Made by a program: the position numbers and the translations under genes
Source of the DNA: Caryophanales bacterium UBA1709
GTDB lineage: Bacteria; Bacillota_I; Bacilli_A; RFN20; UBA1709
Reading direction: 5' to 3'
Assembly: GCA_002317215.1 (NCBI GenBank)
Contig: DCJD01000011.1
Coordinates: 22,423-34,249, forward strand
Length of the DNA: 11,827 nt
Notes under the pieces: generated by a model
What the model was told of the DNA's origin: nothing
The model's input: the letters and a program-made list of their open reading frames with translations, nothing else
The model's database searches: none
Shown: positions 1 through 6,975 of the stretch, piece by piece
Layout of the letters: every line of letters starts with the position of its first letter
Numbering within the stretch: the first letter of the stretch is position 1

Positions 1-593
1 TCTTTTTTATTATTTTCATCTTTAGATAAATCATCTAAAGGAAGTAAATTAAATATCTCTGGTCTAAAGTTAATACTATTAACATATACCGTTGATACTA
101 ATTTAATTGATTTATATATTCCTTTGGAATATTCATCAATTATTTTATTTGATAATTCTTTTACCTTAGAATAATCAAATTTATCTAAGAACGAAACATA
201 ATCATCATCATAATCATTCCCATCATTTTTATATTTAGTTAATCCTTTAGTACCAATAACCAATATCTTATCTTCATCTTTTAAAGATTCATTTAAATGT
301 TTGAATAAGTTATAGTTATATCCACCACATAGTCCTAAAGAACTAGTAACTACGACATATAAAGTGCTTTGGGCATTTTTATAATGTTTTAATTCTAATA
401 TCTCGCTATCTTCAACTTTAGAACACGATGAAATAATCTCATTCATTTCTTCAAGATATGAGACCATATTTTCCATCTTATCTTTCCATTTCTTTAACTT
501 AACAGTAGCAACTAATTCCATTGCTTTAGTTATCTTTTGTGTAGATGAAATGGATGAAATTCTTCTTTTTGTTTTTAATAAACCTTGTGACAT
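1..593 (-). CDS. atpG: ATP synthase F1 subunit gamma (3' part missing)
   Basis: Central stalk subunit gamma of F1, the rotating shaft that couples the c-ring to the catalytic head. I translated the minus strand from the ATG at 593-591. It gives an N-terminus MSQGLLKTKRRISSI followed by TQKITKAMELVATVKLKK, the classic gamma N-terminal helix (R-I-x-S-x-x-x-T-x-K-I-T-x-A-M-x-x-V). Further on, a TSSLGLCGGYNYNL stretch matches the conserved 'SDrGLCGglN' element of the family. About 197 codons are present against roughly 280-290 normally, so the C-terminal third lies beyond the left edge. The start overlaps the stop of atpA by one base (TAATG), and an AAGGA at 603-607 lies 9 nt upstream, so translation is probably coupled to atpA. 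Identity is very secure; only the missing end is unknown. Confidence 0.96.
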   Translation of the reverse strand, partial: MSQGLLKTKRRISSISSTQKITKAMELVATVKLKKWKDKMENMVSYLEEMNEIISSCSKVEDSEILELKHYKNAQSTLYVVVTSSLGLCGGYNYNLFKHLNESLKDEDKILVIGTKGLTKYKNDGNDYDDDYVSFLDKFDYSKVKELSNKIIDEYSKGIYKSIKLVSTVYVNSINFRPEIFNLLPLDDLSKDENNKK

Positions 594-2095
594 TAGAATG
601 TTTCCTTATATTCATTAATACCTTTAGCTAACATTTTCTTATCATCATCAGTTAATGATTTGTTAGTTTGAATATTATTAATTAAATCTTTGTAATCTTT
701 CTTTAAGAATACTTTTAATCCTTCTAAGAATGGACTAATTTGTTCTTTTTCTAAACTATCCAAATATCTTTCTTGAGCAGCAAAAATTTCAATTGTTTGA
801 TCAACGAAAGTAAGTGGAGAGTATTGGTGTTGTTTTAATACTTCCATTAAAACATTACCATGTTTTAATATACGTTTAGTAGATTCATCAAGGTCACTAC
901 CAAATTGAGCAAAGCTTTCTAATTCATGGAAAGATGCAATATCAATCTTTAATGATTTAGATACTTGCTTAATACATTTAAATTGAGCTGCACTACCAAC
1001 TCTAGATACGGATAAACCAGCATCAATTGCAGGTCTTTGTCCAGCATTAAATAATTCTGTTTGTAAGAAGATTTGACCATCAGTAATTGAAATAACATTA
1101 GTTGGAATATATGCTGTGATATCTCCTGCTTGTGTTTCAATAATTGGTAAAGCAGTAATACTACCTCCACCATATTCTTTAGATAATCTACATGCTCTTT
1201 CAAGTAATCTTGAATGTAAATAGAAAACATCACCTGGGTAAGCTTCTCTACCAGGAGATCTCTTTAATAATAGAGCTAAAGTTCTATAAGCAACAGCATG
1301 TTTACTTAAATCATCATAGATGATTAAGACATCTTTTCCTTGTTCCATCCATTCTTCAGCCATAGTAACTCCAGCATAAGGAGCAATATATTGAAGTGGA
1401 GCAAGTTCACTAGCAGTAGCACTAACTACAACAGTATAATCCATTGCACCATGAGCTTTTAATTTCTCAACTAATTGAACAACAGTAGAATTCTTTTGAC
1501 CAATAGCAACATAAACACAAATCATGTTTTTGCCTTTTTGGTTAATAATAGTATCAATTGCAATAGCTGTTTTACCAGTTTGTCTATCACCAATAATTAA
1601 TTCTCTTTGTCCTCTGCCAATAGGAATCATTGTATCAATTGCTTTAATACCAGTTTCAACAGGAGTATCAACTGATTTTCTTGTCATAACCCCTGGAGCA
1701 ATTCTTTCAATTGGTCTAGTTTTAGTAGTTTTAATAACTCCATTACCATCAATTGGTTGACCAAGAGCATTAACTACACGACCAAGTAATTCATCTCCAA
1801 CTGGAACTTCAACAACTCTTTTGGTTCTTTTTACGATGTCGCCTTCTTCAATTAATGAATCATTACCAAATAGAATAGCACCGACACTATCTTCATTTAA
1901 GTTCATAGACATACCATAAACACCATGAGGAAATTCTAATAATTCTGATAGCATGACATTATCTAAACCATATACGTTTGCAATACCATCTCCAACAGAA
2001 ATAACTGTTCCGACATCATCATTCTCAATCTTGTGGGAATAATTTTTAATTTGAGCCTTGATTAGGCTGGCAATTTCATTTGAATTTATACTCAT
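593..2095 (-). CDS. atpA: ATP synthase F1 subunit alpha
   Basis: Regulatory nucleotide-binding subunit of the F1 head (alpha3beta3). The 500-residue length is normal. Visible motifs are the N-terminal beta-barrel GTVISVGDGIANVYGL (29-44), the Walker A loop GDRQTGKT (169-176), the Walker B stretch LIIYDDLSKHA (257-267), the alpha signature PAIDAGLSVS (355-364) and the following Arg365, the arginine finger reaching into the catalytic site of beta. The 'alpha not beta' call rests on GDRQTGKT (beta has GGAGVGKT) and on the SVSRVGSAA segment. The ATG at 2095 is preceded by GGAGG at 2106-2110, a 10-nt spacing, lying inside the end of atpH. The gene is third from the end of the visible operon and overlaps atpG by one base. 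Nothing is truncated. Confidence 0.98.
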   Translation of the reverse strand: MSINSNEIASLIKAQIKNYSHKIENDDVGTVISVGDGIANVYGLDNVMLSELLEFPHGVYGMSMNLNEDSVGAILFGNDSLIEEGDIVKRTKRVVEVPVGDELLGRVVNALGQPIDGNGVIKTTKTRPIERIAPGVMTRKSVDTPVETGIKAIDTMIPIGRGQRELIIGDRQTGKTAIAIDTIINQKGKNMICVYVAIGQKNSTVVQLVEKLKAHGAMDYTVVVSATASELAPLQYIAPYAGVTMAEEWMEQGKDVLIIYDDLSKHAVAYRTLALLLKRSPGREAYPGDVFYLHSRLLERACRLSKEYGGGSITALPIIETQAGDITAYIPTNVISITDGQIFLQTELFNAGQRPAIDAGLSVSRVGSAAQFKCIKQVSKSLKIDIASFHELESFAQFGSDLDESTKRILKHGNVLMEVLKQHQYSPLTFVDQTIEIFAAQERYLDSLEKEQISPFLEGLKVFLKKDYKDLINNIQTNKSLTDDDKKMLAKGINEYKETF

Positions 2096-2098
2096 ATT

Positions 2099-2632
2099 CT
2101 ATAAACCTCCATTTATTAATGATTCTTTCATTTGATTTAATTTACTTCTTACTGATCCATCATATACTTTATCTTCGATAACAATCTTAATACCACCAAT
2201 TAATCTAGTATCAATCTTATTCTCTAATTCAATAATGTAATCAAGTTTACTACTTAAAGCTTTTTCTAATCCTTTTATTTGTTCTTGACTTAAAGGATTA
2301 ACCGAATAAACAATTCCTTCTTTAATATGAAGTATTACATTACTATCCTCAATAAACTGTTCGAATATCTTATCGATTAATCTAATACGTTTATTCTTAA
2401 CCACTATCTTAATAAAGTTAGCGATATTTTGATTGTTAGGATAAAACTTATCAATTATATCTTCTTTGTCCTTCTCATCTATAAAATACGATGAAAGCAG
2501 ATGCAAAATATCGGGATTATCATTAAATAATTCCTTAAGCATCTTAATTTCTTTTTTATAATACTCAACTTTGTTATCTTCTAAAGCGATAGAAAGTAAT
2601 GCTTGAGCGTAACGAGAATACAAAGAATCCAT
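2099..2632 (-). CDS. atpH: ATP synthase F1 subunit delta
   Basis: Peripheral stalk subunit that ties the b dimer to the top of the alpha3beta3 head. At 177 residues it is the usual length. The N-terminus YSRYAQALLSIALED is the typical delta opening (Y-a-x-A-L-x-x-x-A), and the C-terminal GGIKIVIEDKVYDGSV followed by a K-x-x-x-M/L helix is the conserved delta/OSCP tail. The gene lies between atpF and atpA, as in most bacterial atp operons, with 2 bp to atpF and 3 bp to atpA. The Shine-Dalgarno before its start is weaker than its neighbours' (GGG at 2642-2644, 9 nt away), which suggests translational coupling to atpF. It stops with TAG. Delta sequences diverge quickly, but the position and both ends make the call secure. 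Confidence 0.95.
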   Translation of the reverse strand: MDSLYSRYAQALLSIALEDNKVEYYKKEIKMLKELFNDNPDILHLLSSYFIDEKDKEDIIDKFYPNNQNIANFIKIVVKNKRIRLIDKIFEQFIEDSNVILHIKEGIVYSVNPLSQEQIKGLEKALSSKLDYIIELENKIDTRLIGGIKIVIEDKVYDGSVRSKLNQMKESLINGGL

Positions 2633-2634
2633 AC

Positions 2635-3195
2635 CTATTTACCCTTTAATGAATCGATTAAATCATCAATCATCTTTTGATCATCTTTGACATCAACTTT
2701 TCTTCCTAGTATTGCTTCACTAGTTTGAATAGCAATATCAATGACTTCATCATGAACTTCTTTGATGGCTTTTTCTTTATCTCTTGCTAAATCTTCCTTG
2801 GCCTTAACTTGTTTTGCAGCAAGTTCTTCTTGAGCTGATTCTAAAATCTTAGCTTTTTCCATTTCAGCTTCTTTTTTAGCACTAGTAATAATTTCTAATG
2901 CTTCTTTCTTAGAACTTACTAAACTTGCTTTACTAGTTTCTAAGTTAGTAGTTGCTTCTTGATTTTTCTTGCTAGCTTCTTCTAAGTTATTAGCAATAAA
3001 TTCTTTTCTTGCTTCTAAAAACTTTTTAACAGGCTTATAAGCAAATTTAATTACTACAACACTCATAACAATGAATGCTAATAATTGAACTAAGAAAGCC
3101 CAAACGTTTGGAACTAACTTGTTTAAGAAATCTTCTGTGCCAGGAAGAGTAACATCTTCTTCGCTTAAAAAGATTATTTTATTAAATAAATCCAT
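2635..3195 (-). CDS. atpF: ATP synthase Fo subunit b
   Basis: Peripheral stalk subunit b, normally a dimer anchored in the membrane by one helix. The 186-residue protein has a short hydrophilic start, a single membrane segment at about residues 30-53 (VWAFLVQLLAFIVMSVVVIK), then the conserved YKPVKKFLEARKE element after the membrane. A long Ala/Lys/Glu-rich coiled coil (about 65-155) follows, and then the C-terminal IDIAIQTSEAILGRKVD head that contacts delta. It extends about 28 residues ahead of the membrane helix, more than in E. coli b; there is no lipobox cysteine, so it is not a lipoprotein-type b subunit as in mycoplasmas. GGAGG at 3204-3208 supports the ATG at 3195. It lies 17 bp after atpE. 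Confidence 0.96.
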   Translation of the reverse strand: MDLFNKIIFLSEEDVTLPGTEDFLNKLVPNVWAFLVQLLAFIVMSVVVIKFAYKPVKKFLEARKEFIANNLEEASKKNQEATTNLETSKASLVSSKKEALEIITSAKKEAEMEKAKILESAQEELAAKQVKAKEDLARDKEKAIKEVHDEVIDIAIQTSEAILGRKVDVKDDQKMIDDLIDSLKGK

Positions 3196-3212
3196 TTAAA
3201 CTTCCTCCATTA

Positions 3213-3425
3213 TTAGCCTACGAATAGACATAAAATACCAATTAAAAGTCCATAAATACCAGTAGTTTCAACTAAAGCACATCCTAAAATCATATTAGTT
3301 CTTAATGTACCAGCTACTTCTGGATTTCTTGCCATACCTTCCATTGCTTTTGCAACGACTAAACCTTCACCAATACCAGATCCGAATCCAGTAAATACAG
3401 CGATTGCAGCACCGATTGTGTTCAT
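3213..3425 (-). CDS. atpE: ATP synthase Fo subunit c, probable Na+-type two-carboxylate rotor
   Basis: Proteolipid of the rotating c-ring: 70 residues forming two membrane helices joined by the polar loop ARNPE (32-36). The ion-binding carboxylate is Glu53 in helix 2. It is followed by Thr54-Thr55-Gly-Ile-Tyr-Gly, the pattern of Na+-translocating c subunits (E-S/T-T-G-I-Y), whereas H+ types commonly have E-A or D-A there. In helix 1, Glu20 in GSGIGEG takes the place of the Na+-ligand Gln32 of Ilyobacter tartaricus. Glu at both places is the arrangement described for the Fusobacterium nucleatum rotor. Na+ coupling is inferred from these residues, not proven. The protein is shorter at both ends than the 89-residue Na+ c subunits. 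A very strong AAAGGAGG precedes it, fitting the high copy number of c. Confidence 0.97.
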   Translation of the reverse strand: MNTIGAAIAVFTGFGSGIGEGLVVAKAMEGMARNPEVAGTLRTNMILGCALVETTGIYGLLIGILCLFVG

Positions 3426-3432
3426 ATATTTT

Positions 3433-3440
3433 CCTCCTTT
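3433..3440 (-). promoter_or_regulatory. Strong Shine-Dalgarno of atpE
   Basis: On the minus strand AAAGGAGG stands 7 nt before the atpE start codon, in the 27-bp gap after atpB. It is the longest match to the anti-Shine-Dalgarno in the operon. This fits the need for about ten or more c copies per complex from a shared transcript. Confidence 0.85.
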
Positions 3441-3452
3441 CTTTTTATATAT

Positions 3453-4208
3453 TTATACTAAGTTAGGATCAGGGTCTTCTAATGAGACGTTGATCATTGT
3501 TAGCATAATAAATATTAATGTTTGTATTAAACCACTAAATAAGTCAAAGTAGCAATGTAATATTGGAGTAATAATAGGAGCAACTAAGACACTTCTAAGT
3601 CCACATCCAATAAAGCCACCAAATATACTATAAGATACTTTACCTAAGGCCCAATATAAGACACCCATAATAGTAAATCCACTTAATGCATTACCGAATA
3701 AACGAAGCGATAATGACAATAATGGAGCCCACATAGATAATAAGTTAATTGGTAATAAGAATGGTAATGGCTCAATATAACGATGGAAATAACTTAGTTT
3801 ATTAGCTCTAGCAGCATTACCATGAATTAATAAGAATGTACATAATGCAATTGATAGTGTAACTCCTAAATGAGTAAGTGGTGCTGGAAGTCCAGTTAAC
3901 GCAATTAAGAAACATAAACCAATATACATTGTTAATCCAATAATATATCCCCCAAAACCATCATATTTCTTACCCATTAAATCATTGGCCATGTTATCGA
4001 TTTTCTCAAAGAATAAAGCAATGAAAAGAGCAAAACCTTTCTCTGGTTTTGTAGGATCTAAATGTCTAAATACAAAATAAATAACAAAAGATAGAATAAC
4101 AATAATTCCCATTACCATTAAACTAACAATAGTTTCACCATTAAAAGCACCTTCGCCAATTTTTAAAGCGAATCTATCAAATGTACCTAATGTAAACACT
4201 TTTCCCAT
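3453..4208 (-). CDS. atpB: ATP synthase Fo subunit a
   Basis: Stator subunit a, which forms the ion half-channels against the c-ring. With the ATG at 4208 it has 251 residues and several membrane helices. The diagnostic helix PLLSLSLRLFGNALSG carries the essential Arg169 (Arg210 in E. coli). The last helix LFSGLIQTLIFIMLT carries Gln229, matching E. coli Gln252. The upstream PINLLSMWAP segment is also typical. An in-frame ATG ten codons earlier (4238) lies inside the preceding gene. I chose 4208 because AAAGGAA at 4217-4223 sits 8 nt before it and the resulting MGKVFTLG start is more natural. The gene begins 5 bp after the preceding stop. The C-terminus SLEDPDPNLV is polar. Identity is certain; the start is likely. 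Confidence 0.95.
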   Translation of the reverse strand: MGKVFTLGTFDRFALKIGEGAFNGETIVSLMVMGIIVILSFVIYFVFRHLDPTKPEKGFALFIALFFEKIDNMANDLMGKKYDGFGGYIIGLTMYIGLCFLIALTGLPAPLTHLGVTLSIALCTFLLIHGNAARANKLSYFHRYIEPLPFLLPINLLSMWAPLLSLSLRLFGNALSGFTIMGVLYWALGKVSYSIFGGFIGCGLRSVLVAPIITPILHCYFDLFSGLIQTLIFIMLTMINVSLEDPDPNLV

Positions 4209-4213
4209 ATTAC

Positions 4214-4585
4214 TTATTCCTTTACAACTAAGAAACAAACTAGGGGAGCTAGATAAACTATTCCACCTAGTACAACTAAGAAATATCTATTAATATCAGT
4301 ATTATTCCCCATAGTTACTAATACTAATAAGCAACTAAGAGCAATACCAATTGCCATAACAATATATCTTAGAATAATATAAACTAGAAATTTTGTAGAA
4401 TCTCCAGTATGGTTTTGTAATACAAAGATATATAAACTAATATATCCAAATATCCCACTAATACCAAATATCCCAATTACTACAGGTTCATTAAAGAATA
4501 ATGATATTAGACTTAAAACTAAAAAAGAACCAATGATAATTGAATATACTAAACTAATCTTCTTTAAATATGTTTTACTTATCAT
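4214..4585 (-). CDS. Small four-helix membrane protein in the atpI position (AtpI-like, divergent)
   Basis: This 123-residue protein is almost entirely hydrophobic, with four probable membrane helices at about 10-31, 35-56, 66-88 and 99-120. Short polar loops separate them (LQNHTGDSTK at about 56-65 and GNNTDINR at about 92-99). It opens the atp operon directly upstream of atpB, where many bacteria carry atpI, which encodes a four-helix protein helping c-ring assembly. I see no strong AtpI family motif, so the name rests on position, size and topology. It ends 5 bp before atpB. GGAG at 4592-4595, 6 nt from the ATG, supports the start. With a probable Na+ rotor downstream, an assembly role is plausible but not shown. 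Confidence 0.75.
   Translation of the reverse strand: MISKTYLKKISLVYSIIIGSFLVLSLISLFFNEPVVIGIFGISGIFGYISLYIFVLQNHTGDSTKFLVYIILRYIVMAIGIALSCLLVLVTMGNNTDINRYFLVVLGGIVYLAPLVCFLVVKE
4217..4223 (-). promoter_or_regulatory. Shine-Dalgarno that decides the atpB start
   Basis: AAAGGAA on the minus strand lies 8 nt ahead of the ATG at 4208-4206, overlapping the end of the upstream gene. No comparable site lies before the in-frame ATG at 4238. It therefore favours the 251-residue form of subunit a. Confidence 0.65.
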
Positions 4586-4601
4586 TTATTTCTCCATTAG
4601 T

Positions 4602-4629
4602 ATTATATAATCTTAATTGTTTTTTTCAA
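4602..4629 (-). promoter_or_regulatory. Candidate sigma-70-type promoter of the atp operon
   Basis: Reading the minus strand, a TTGAAA -35 box (4629-4624) and a perfect TATAAT -10 box (4607-4602) are separated by 16 nt. The predicted start falls near 4595, leaving a leader of only about ten bases that begins at the GGAG ribosome site. Such a short leader makes this promoter uncertain. AT-rich TATA-like boxes near 4660-4670 on the same strand could give a longer leader. Confidence 0.45.
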
Positions 4630-4634
4630 TAAAA

Positions 4635-4665
4635 TGGCCAAATTTAATCATATTTTATTTATAAT
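4635..4665 (+). promoter_or_regulatory. Candidate promoter of the cysteine hydrolase gene
   Basis: A perfect TATAAT lies at 4660-4665, 33 bp before the ATG at 4699. The best upstream box is TGGCCA at 4635-4640 (4 of 6 matches to TTGACA) with a 19-nt spacer, which is longer than ideal. The region is very AT-rich, so a TATAAT could occur by chance. GAAGG at 4686-4690 gives a good ribosome site 8 nt from the start. Confidence 0.4.
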
Positions 4666-4698
4666 ATAAATAGTTATTTAAAAAAGAAGGTAAAAGAT

Positions 4699-5217
4699 AT
4701 GAAGAAATTATTAATAGTTGTCGATTATCAAAATGACTTTGTAAACGGTTCTTTAGGTTTTGAAGGAGCTGATAAAATAGAAGACTATATAGTAAATAAA
4801 ATACAAGAATTTGAGAACAATAATGATGATGTAATATTTACTTTAGATACCCACAACTCATCTTACTTTTCATTAATTGAAGGAAAAAAATTACCAATAG
4901 AACATTGTATTAAAGGAACTAAAGGTCATGATGTATATGGTAAAGTATATGAATATTCTAAAAACCATCTAAATATAGAGAAAAATGCCTTTGGTTCAAC
5001 CAAACTAGTAGAGTATCTATCTAATAATAAATATAGTGAAATATATTTAGTAGGATTAGTTAGTAGTATATGTGTATTTAGCAACGCTGTAATTGCTAGA
5101 TCATCATCACCATCTTCTAAAGTAATAGTCTTAAGAAAAGGTACTAGTAGTTATGATTTAGAAATGCAAGAAAAATCCTTTGCAGTTCTAAATAATCTTC
5201 ATATAGATGTAGAATAA
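4699..5217 (+). CDS. Isochorismatase-like cysteine hydrolase (nicotinamidase-related)
   Basis: Cytosolic cysteine hydrolase of the isochorismatase superfamily, which cleaves amide or related bonds in small molecules such as nicotinamide. The 172 residues hold the full triad: Asp9 in LLIVVDYQNDF, Lys95 in IEKNAFGST, and Cys125 in VSSICVFSNA, which follows the family glycine (LVGL). Asp50-Thr-His52 and His69-Cys70 in LPIEHCIKGTKG match the metal- and substrate-side residues of nicotinamidase-type members. The exact substrate cannot be read from sequence; nicotinamide deamidation in NAD salvage is the best guess. It is a single-gene unit, divergent from the atp operon and convergent with the flavoprotein operon. 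The start is fixed by GAAGG 8 nt upstream. Length and triad look intact. Confidence 0.88.
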   Translation: MKKLLIVVDYQNDFVNGSLGFEGADKIEDYIVNKIQEFENNNDDVIFTLDTHNSSYFSLIEGKKLPIEHCIKGTKGHDVYGKVYEYSKNHLNIEKNAFGSTKLVEYLSNNKYSEIYLVGLVSSICVFSNAVIARSSSPSSKVIVLRKGTSSYDLEMQEKSFAVLNNLHIDVE

Positions 5218-5218
5218 A

Positions 5219-5242
5219 AAAATCGACCAATCGGTCGATTTT
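5219..5242. terminator. Bidirectional intrinsic terminator between convergent genes
   Basis: A perfect inverted repeat has arms at 5219-5228 and 5233-5242 (aatcgacc core) around a 4-nt loop. It lies between the stop of the plus-strand hydrolase gene and the end of the minus-strand operon, 3 bp from the AGPS-like stop. On the minus strand the stem runs into a tract of seven T's, a good terminator. On the plus strand the tail is T-rich but broken (ttttcatttatttttt). It probably ends both transcripts. Confidence 0.85.
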
Positions 5243-5245
5243 CAT

Positions 5246-6973
5246 TTATTTTTTATGTTTATCTTTTTCAGGGGTATCAAGACCTAAAGTACCACCAGGA
5301 TTTAAGATACCTTTTGGATCAAAATAATGTTTTAGGTTGCGGATAATATCGTATTCGTTTTCACCTAAGTTAGATTCAAGCCATGGTCCAAACATTTTAC
5401 CAATACCATGATGGTGAGATAAAGCGGCACCTGATTTAAGAATTGCATCAAGAATAGTTGAGTGATATTTCTTAAATTCATCAGCTTTTTCCATATGTGT
5501 GATAAAGATAAAGTATAGGTTACAACCTTGAGGATAGCAATGGCTCATATGGGTAGTAACAATAGTATTTGGCAATGCATGACATACCTTTCTAACACTA
5601 CTCCATACCTCATTTAAATTAGACCAGTTAACAGTACATTCTAAAGTATCCGTTACTACTCCAAAGTCTAGTAATGTATCTCTTAAATATGGGTCATTAA
5701 ATCTTCCTTTTTCCCATGATTTACATACAAATCCAGTAAGACTCATACCACCATATTTTTTAGCAATCTTTCCTATGTTCTTACGAACATTCTTAGAATA
5801 TCCTTTTTCTCCTTCAGTAAACCCAATAAATAAACATCTTTGATTATCTTTATAACCAAATTTTTCAAGTAATGGTTGAAGAGGGGTTTCATCAACATTA
5901 TATAGTCTTAGCATCATGCTAGTTTCTTCTGGATCACTTAATCTAAAGACACTACTGAATCCACATTCTTTTTGCATCATTTCTCTAGCGGCTTCTTGAG
6001 CTTTATCCCAGGATTTAAAGATATAACTAAATCTTCTTCTATTCTCTGGCATATATCTAAATACTTTTAAAGTAACACTAGTTAATATACCAAAACAGCC
6101 TTCGCTACCCATCATTATTTGGTTAATAGAAGGACCAGTTGCTTCAGCTGGATAATGTGAAGTTACTATTTTTCCTTTTGGAGTTATATATGTTTGAGAT
6201 AAAACAATATCTTCAATCTTTCCATAATATGTTGAATTTTGTCCAGCACCACGAGTTACAGTCCACCCTCCAACACTACTATATTCAAAACTTTGAGGAA
6301 AATGGCCACAAGTATAAGCTCTTTTAGCTTTAAATTCATTAATAGCATTATTTAAATGAGCTTCTAAACAAGGTCCAGACATACCAGGTTGAACAGTGAT
6401 AGTTTGATCTATCTCATTAAAACCTAATACTTTATTGAAGTTTCTTCTTAAATCTAAAGAAACTCCTCCTTTTACTGGTTCTACTCCTCTAGTAACGCTA
6501 CTTCCTCCTCCATATACATATAAAGGAATTTCTTTATCGTTACATAGTTTAACAATCTCTTCAATTTCTTTTTCTTCACTAGGATAGATAACAACATCTG
6601 GTAATGATTCAAAAAGATGTTCTCTTATTCTCATTACATCATATAATGTTTTACCATATGCTACTGATAAACGGTCATAATCTTTTGTTGAAACATTATC
6701 TTTACCAACAATCTTAATAAATTCATCAACTAGTTTCTTATCCATCTTTGATGGATATTCTTTTAAATCAACTTTATCCATTCCGATATCATTATGATAA
6801 TACTCGAAATCTTTATCAGTCATTTTAAAGATATCTTTCATCATCTTATATAATGATTCTTTTGGATATTTAACAAATTTAGGGTCTCCCCATCTAGAAA
6901 TACTTCTATATGAATCACTAGGAGCTATTTCTTCGACCCATTTAGGTCTAAATCCAATATATGGTTTACTCAT
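5246..6973 (-). CDS. FAD-binding enzyme of the alkylglycerone-phosphate synthase (AGPS) family
   Basis: FAD enzyme of the VAO/PCMH fold, 575 residues. The FAD half has PDVVIYPSEEKEIEEIVKLC (125-144) and the pyrophosphate-binding YGGGSSVTRG (154-163). Next comes CGHFPQSFEYSSVGGWTVTR (222-241), which matches AGPS 'GHxPdSxExSTxGGWvxTR'. The cap half holds FNDPYLRDT (425-433, Arg431), Tyr487 in NLYFIF, and the SHHHGIGK motif with His520-522. By my alignment from memory these match human Arg515, Tyr578 and His615-617, residues used to replace the acyl chain of acyl-DHAP by a fatty alcohol. The reaction here is inference, since bacterial members may act on other glycerol- or sugar-phosphates. It is the last gene of the operon, 2 bp after the FGGY kinase, with AGAGGTG about 8 nt before its ATG. 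No DHAP acyltransferase is visible nearby. Confidence 0.88.
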   Translation of the reverse strand: MSKPYIGFRPKWVEEIAPSDSYRSISRWGDPKFVKYPKESLYKMMKDIFKMTDKDFEYYHNDIGMDKVDLKEYPSKMDKKLVDEFIKIVGKDNVSTKDYDRLSVAYGKTLYDVMRIREHLFESLPDVVIYPSEEKEIEEIVKLCNDKEIPLYVYGGGSSVTRGVEPVKGGVSLDLRRNFNKVLGFNEIDQTITVQPGMSGPCLEAHLNNAINEFKAKRAYTCGHFPQSFEYSSVGGWTVTRGAGQNSTYYGKIEDIVLSQTYITPKGKIVTSHYPAEATGPSINQIMMGSEGCFGILTSVTLKVFRYMPENRRRFSYIFKSWDKAQEAAREMMQKECGFSSVFRLSDPEETSMMLRLYNVDETPLQPLLEKFGYKDNQRCLFIGFTEGEKGYSKNVRKNIGKIAKKYGGMSLTGFVCKSWEKGRFNDPYLRDTLLDFGVVTDTLECTVNWSNLNEVWSSVRKVCHALPNTIVTTHMSHCYPQGCNLYFIFITHMEKADEFKKYHSTILDAILKSGAALSHHHGIGKMFGPWLESNLGENEYDIIRNLKHYFDPKGILNPGGTLGLDTPEKDKHKK

Positions 6974-6975
6974 TT

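Noticed and set aside
949..1233. Minus-strand open frame of 94 codons inside atpA
   Set aside because: It lies wholly within the secure alpha-subunit gene in another frame, has no domain signal and no separate ribosome site; a shadow frame.
1524..1760. Plus-strand hydrophobic frame opposite atpA
   Set aside because: Antisense to the Walker A region of atpA; hydrophobicity is a by-product of the opposite strand. Similar plus-strand frames at 6139-6327, 7567-7951, 8063-8365, 9112-9339 and 11051-11365 were dropped for the same reason.
4209..4238. Ten-codon N-terminal extension of subunit a starting at 4238
   Set aside because: It would start inside the preceding gene without a ribosome site, while the ATG at 4208 has AAAGGAA 8 nt upstream.
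4699..5217. Naming the hydrolase pncA
   Set aside because: The triad fits nicotinamidase, but many related amidases share it and no NAD-salvage neighbour is present.
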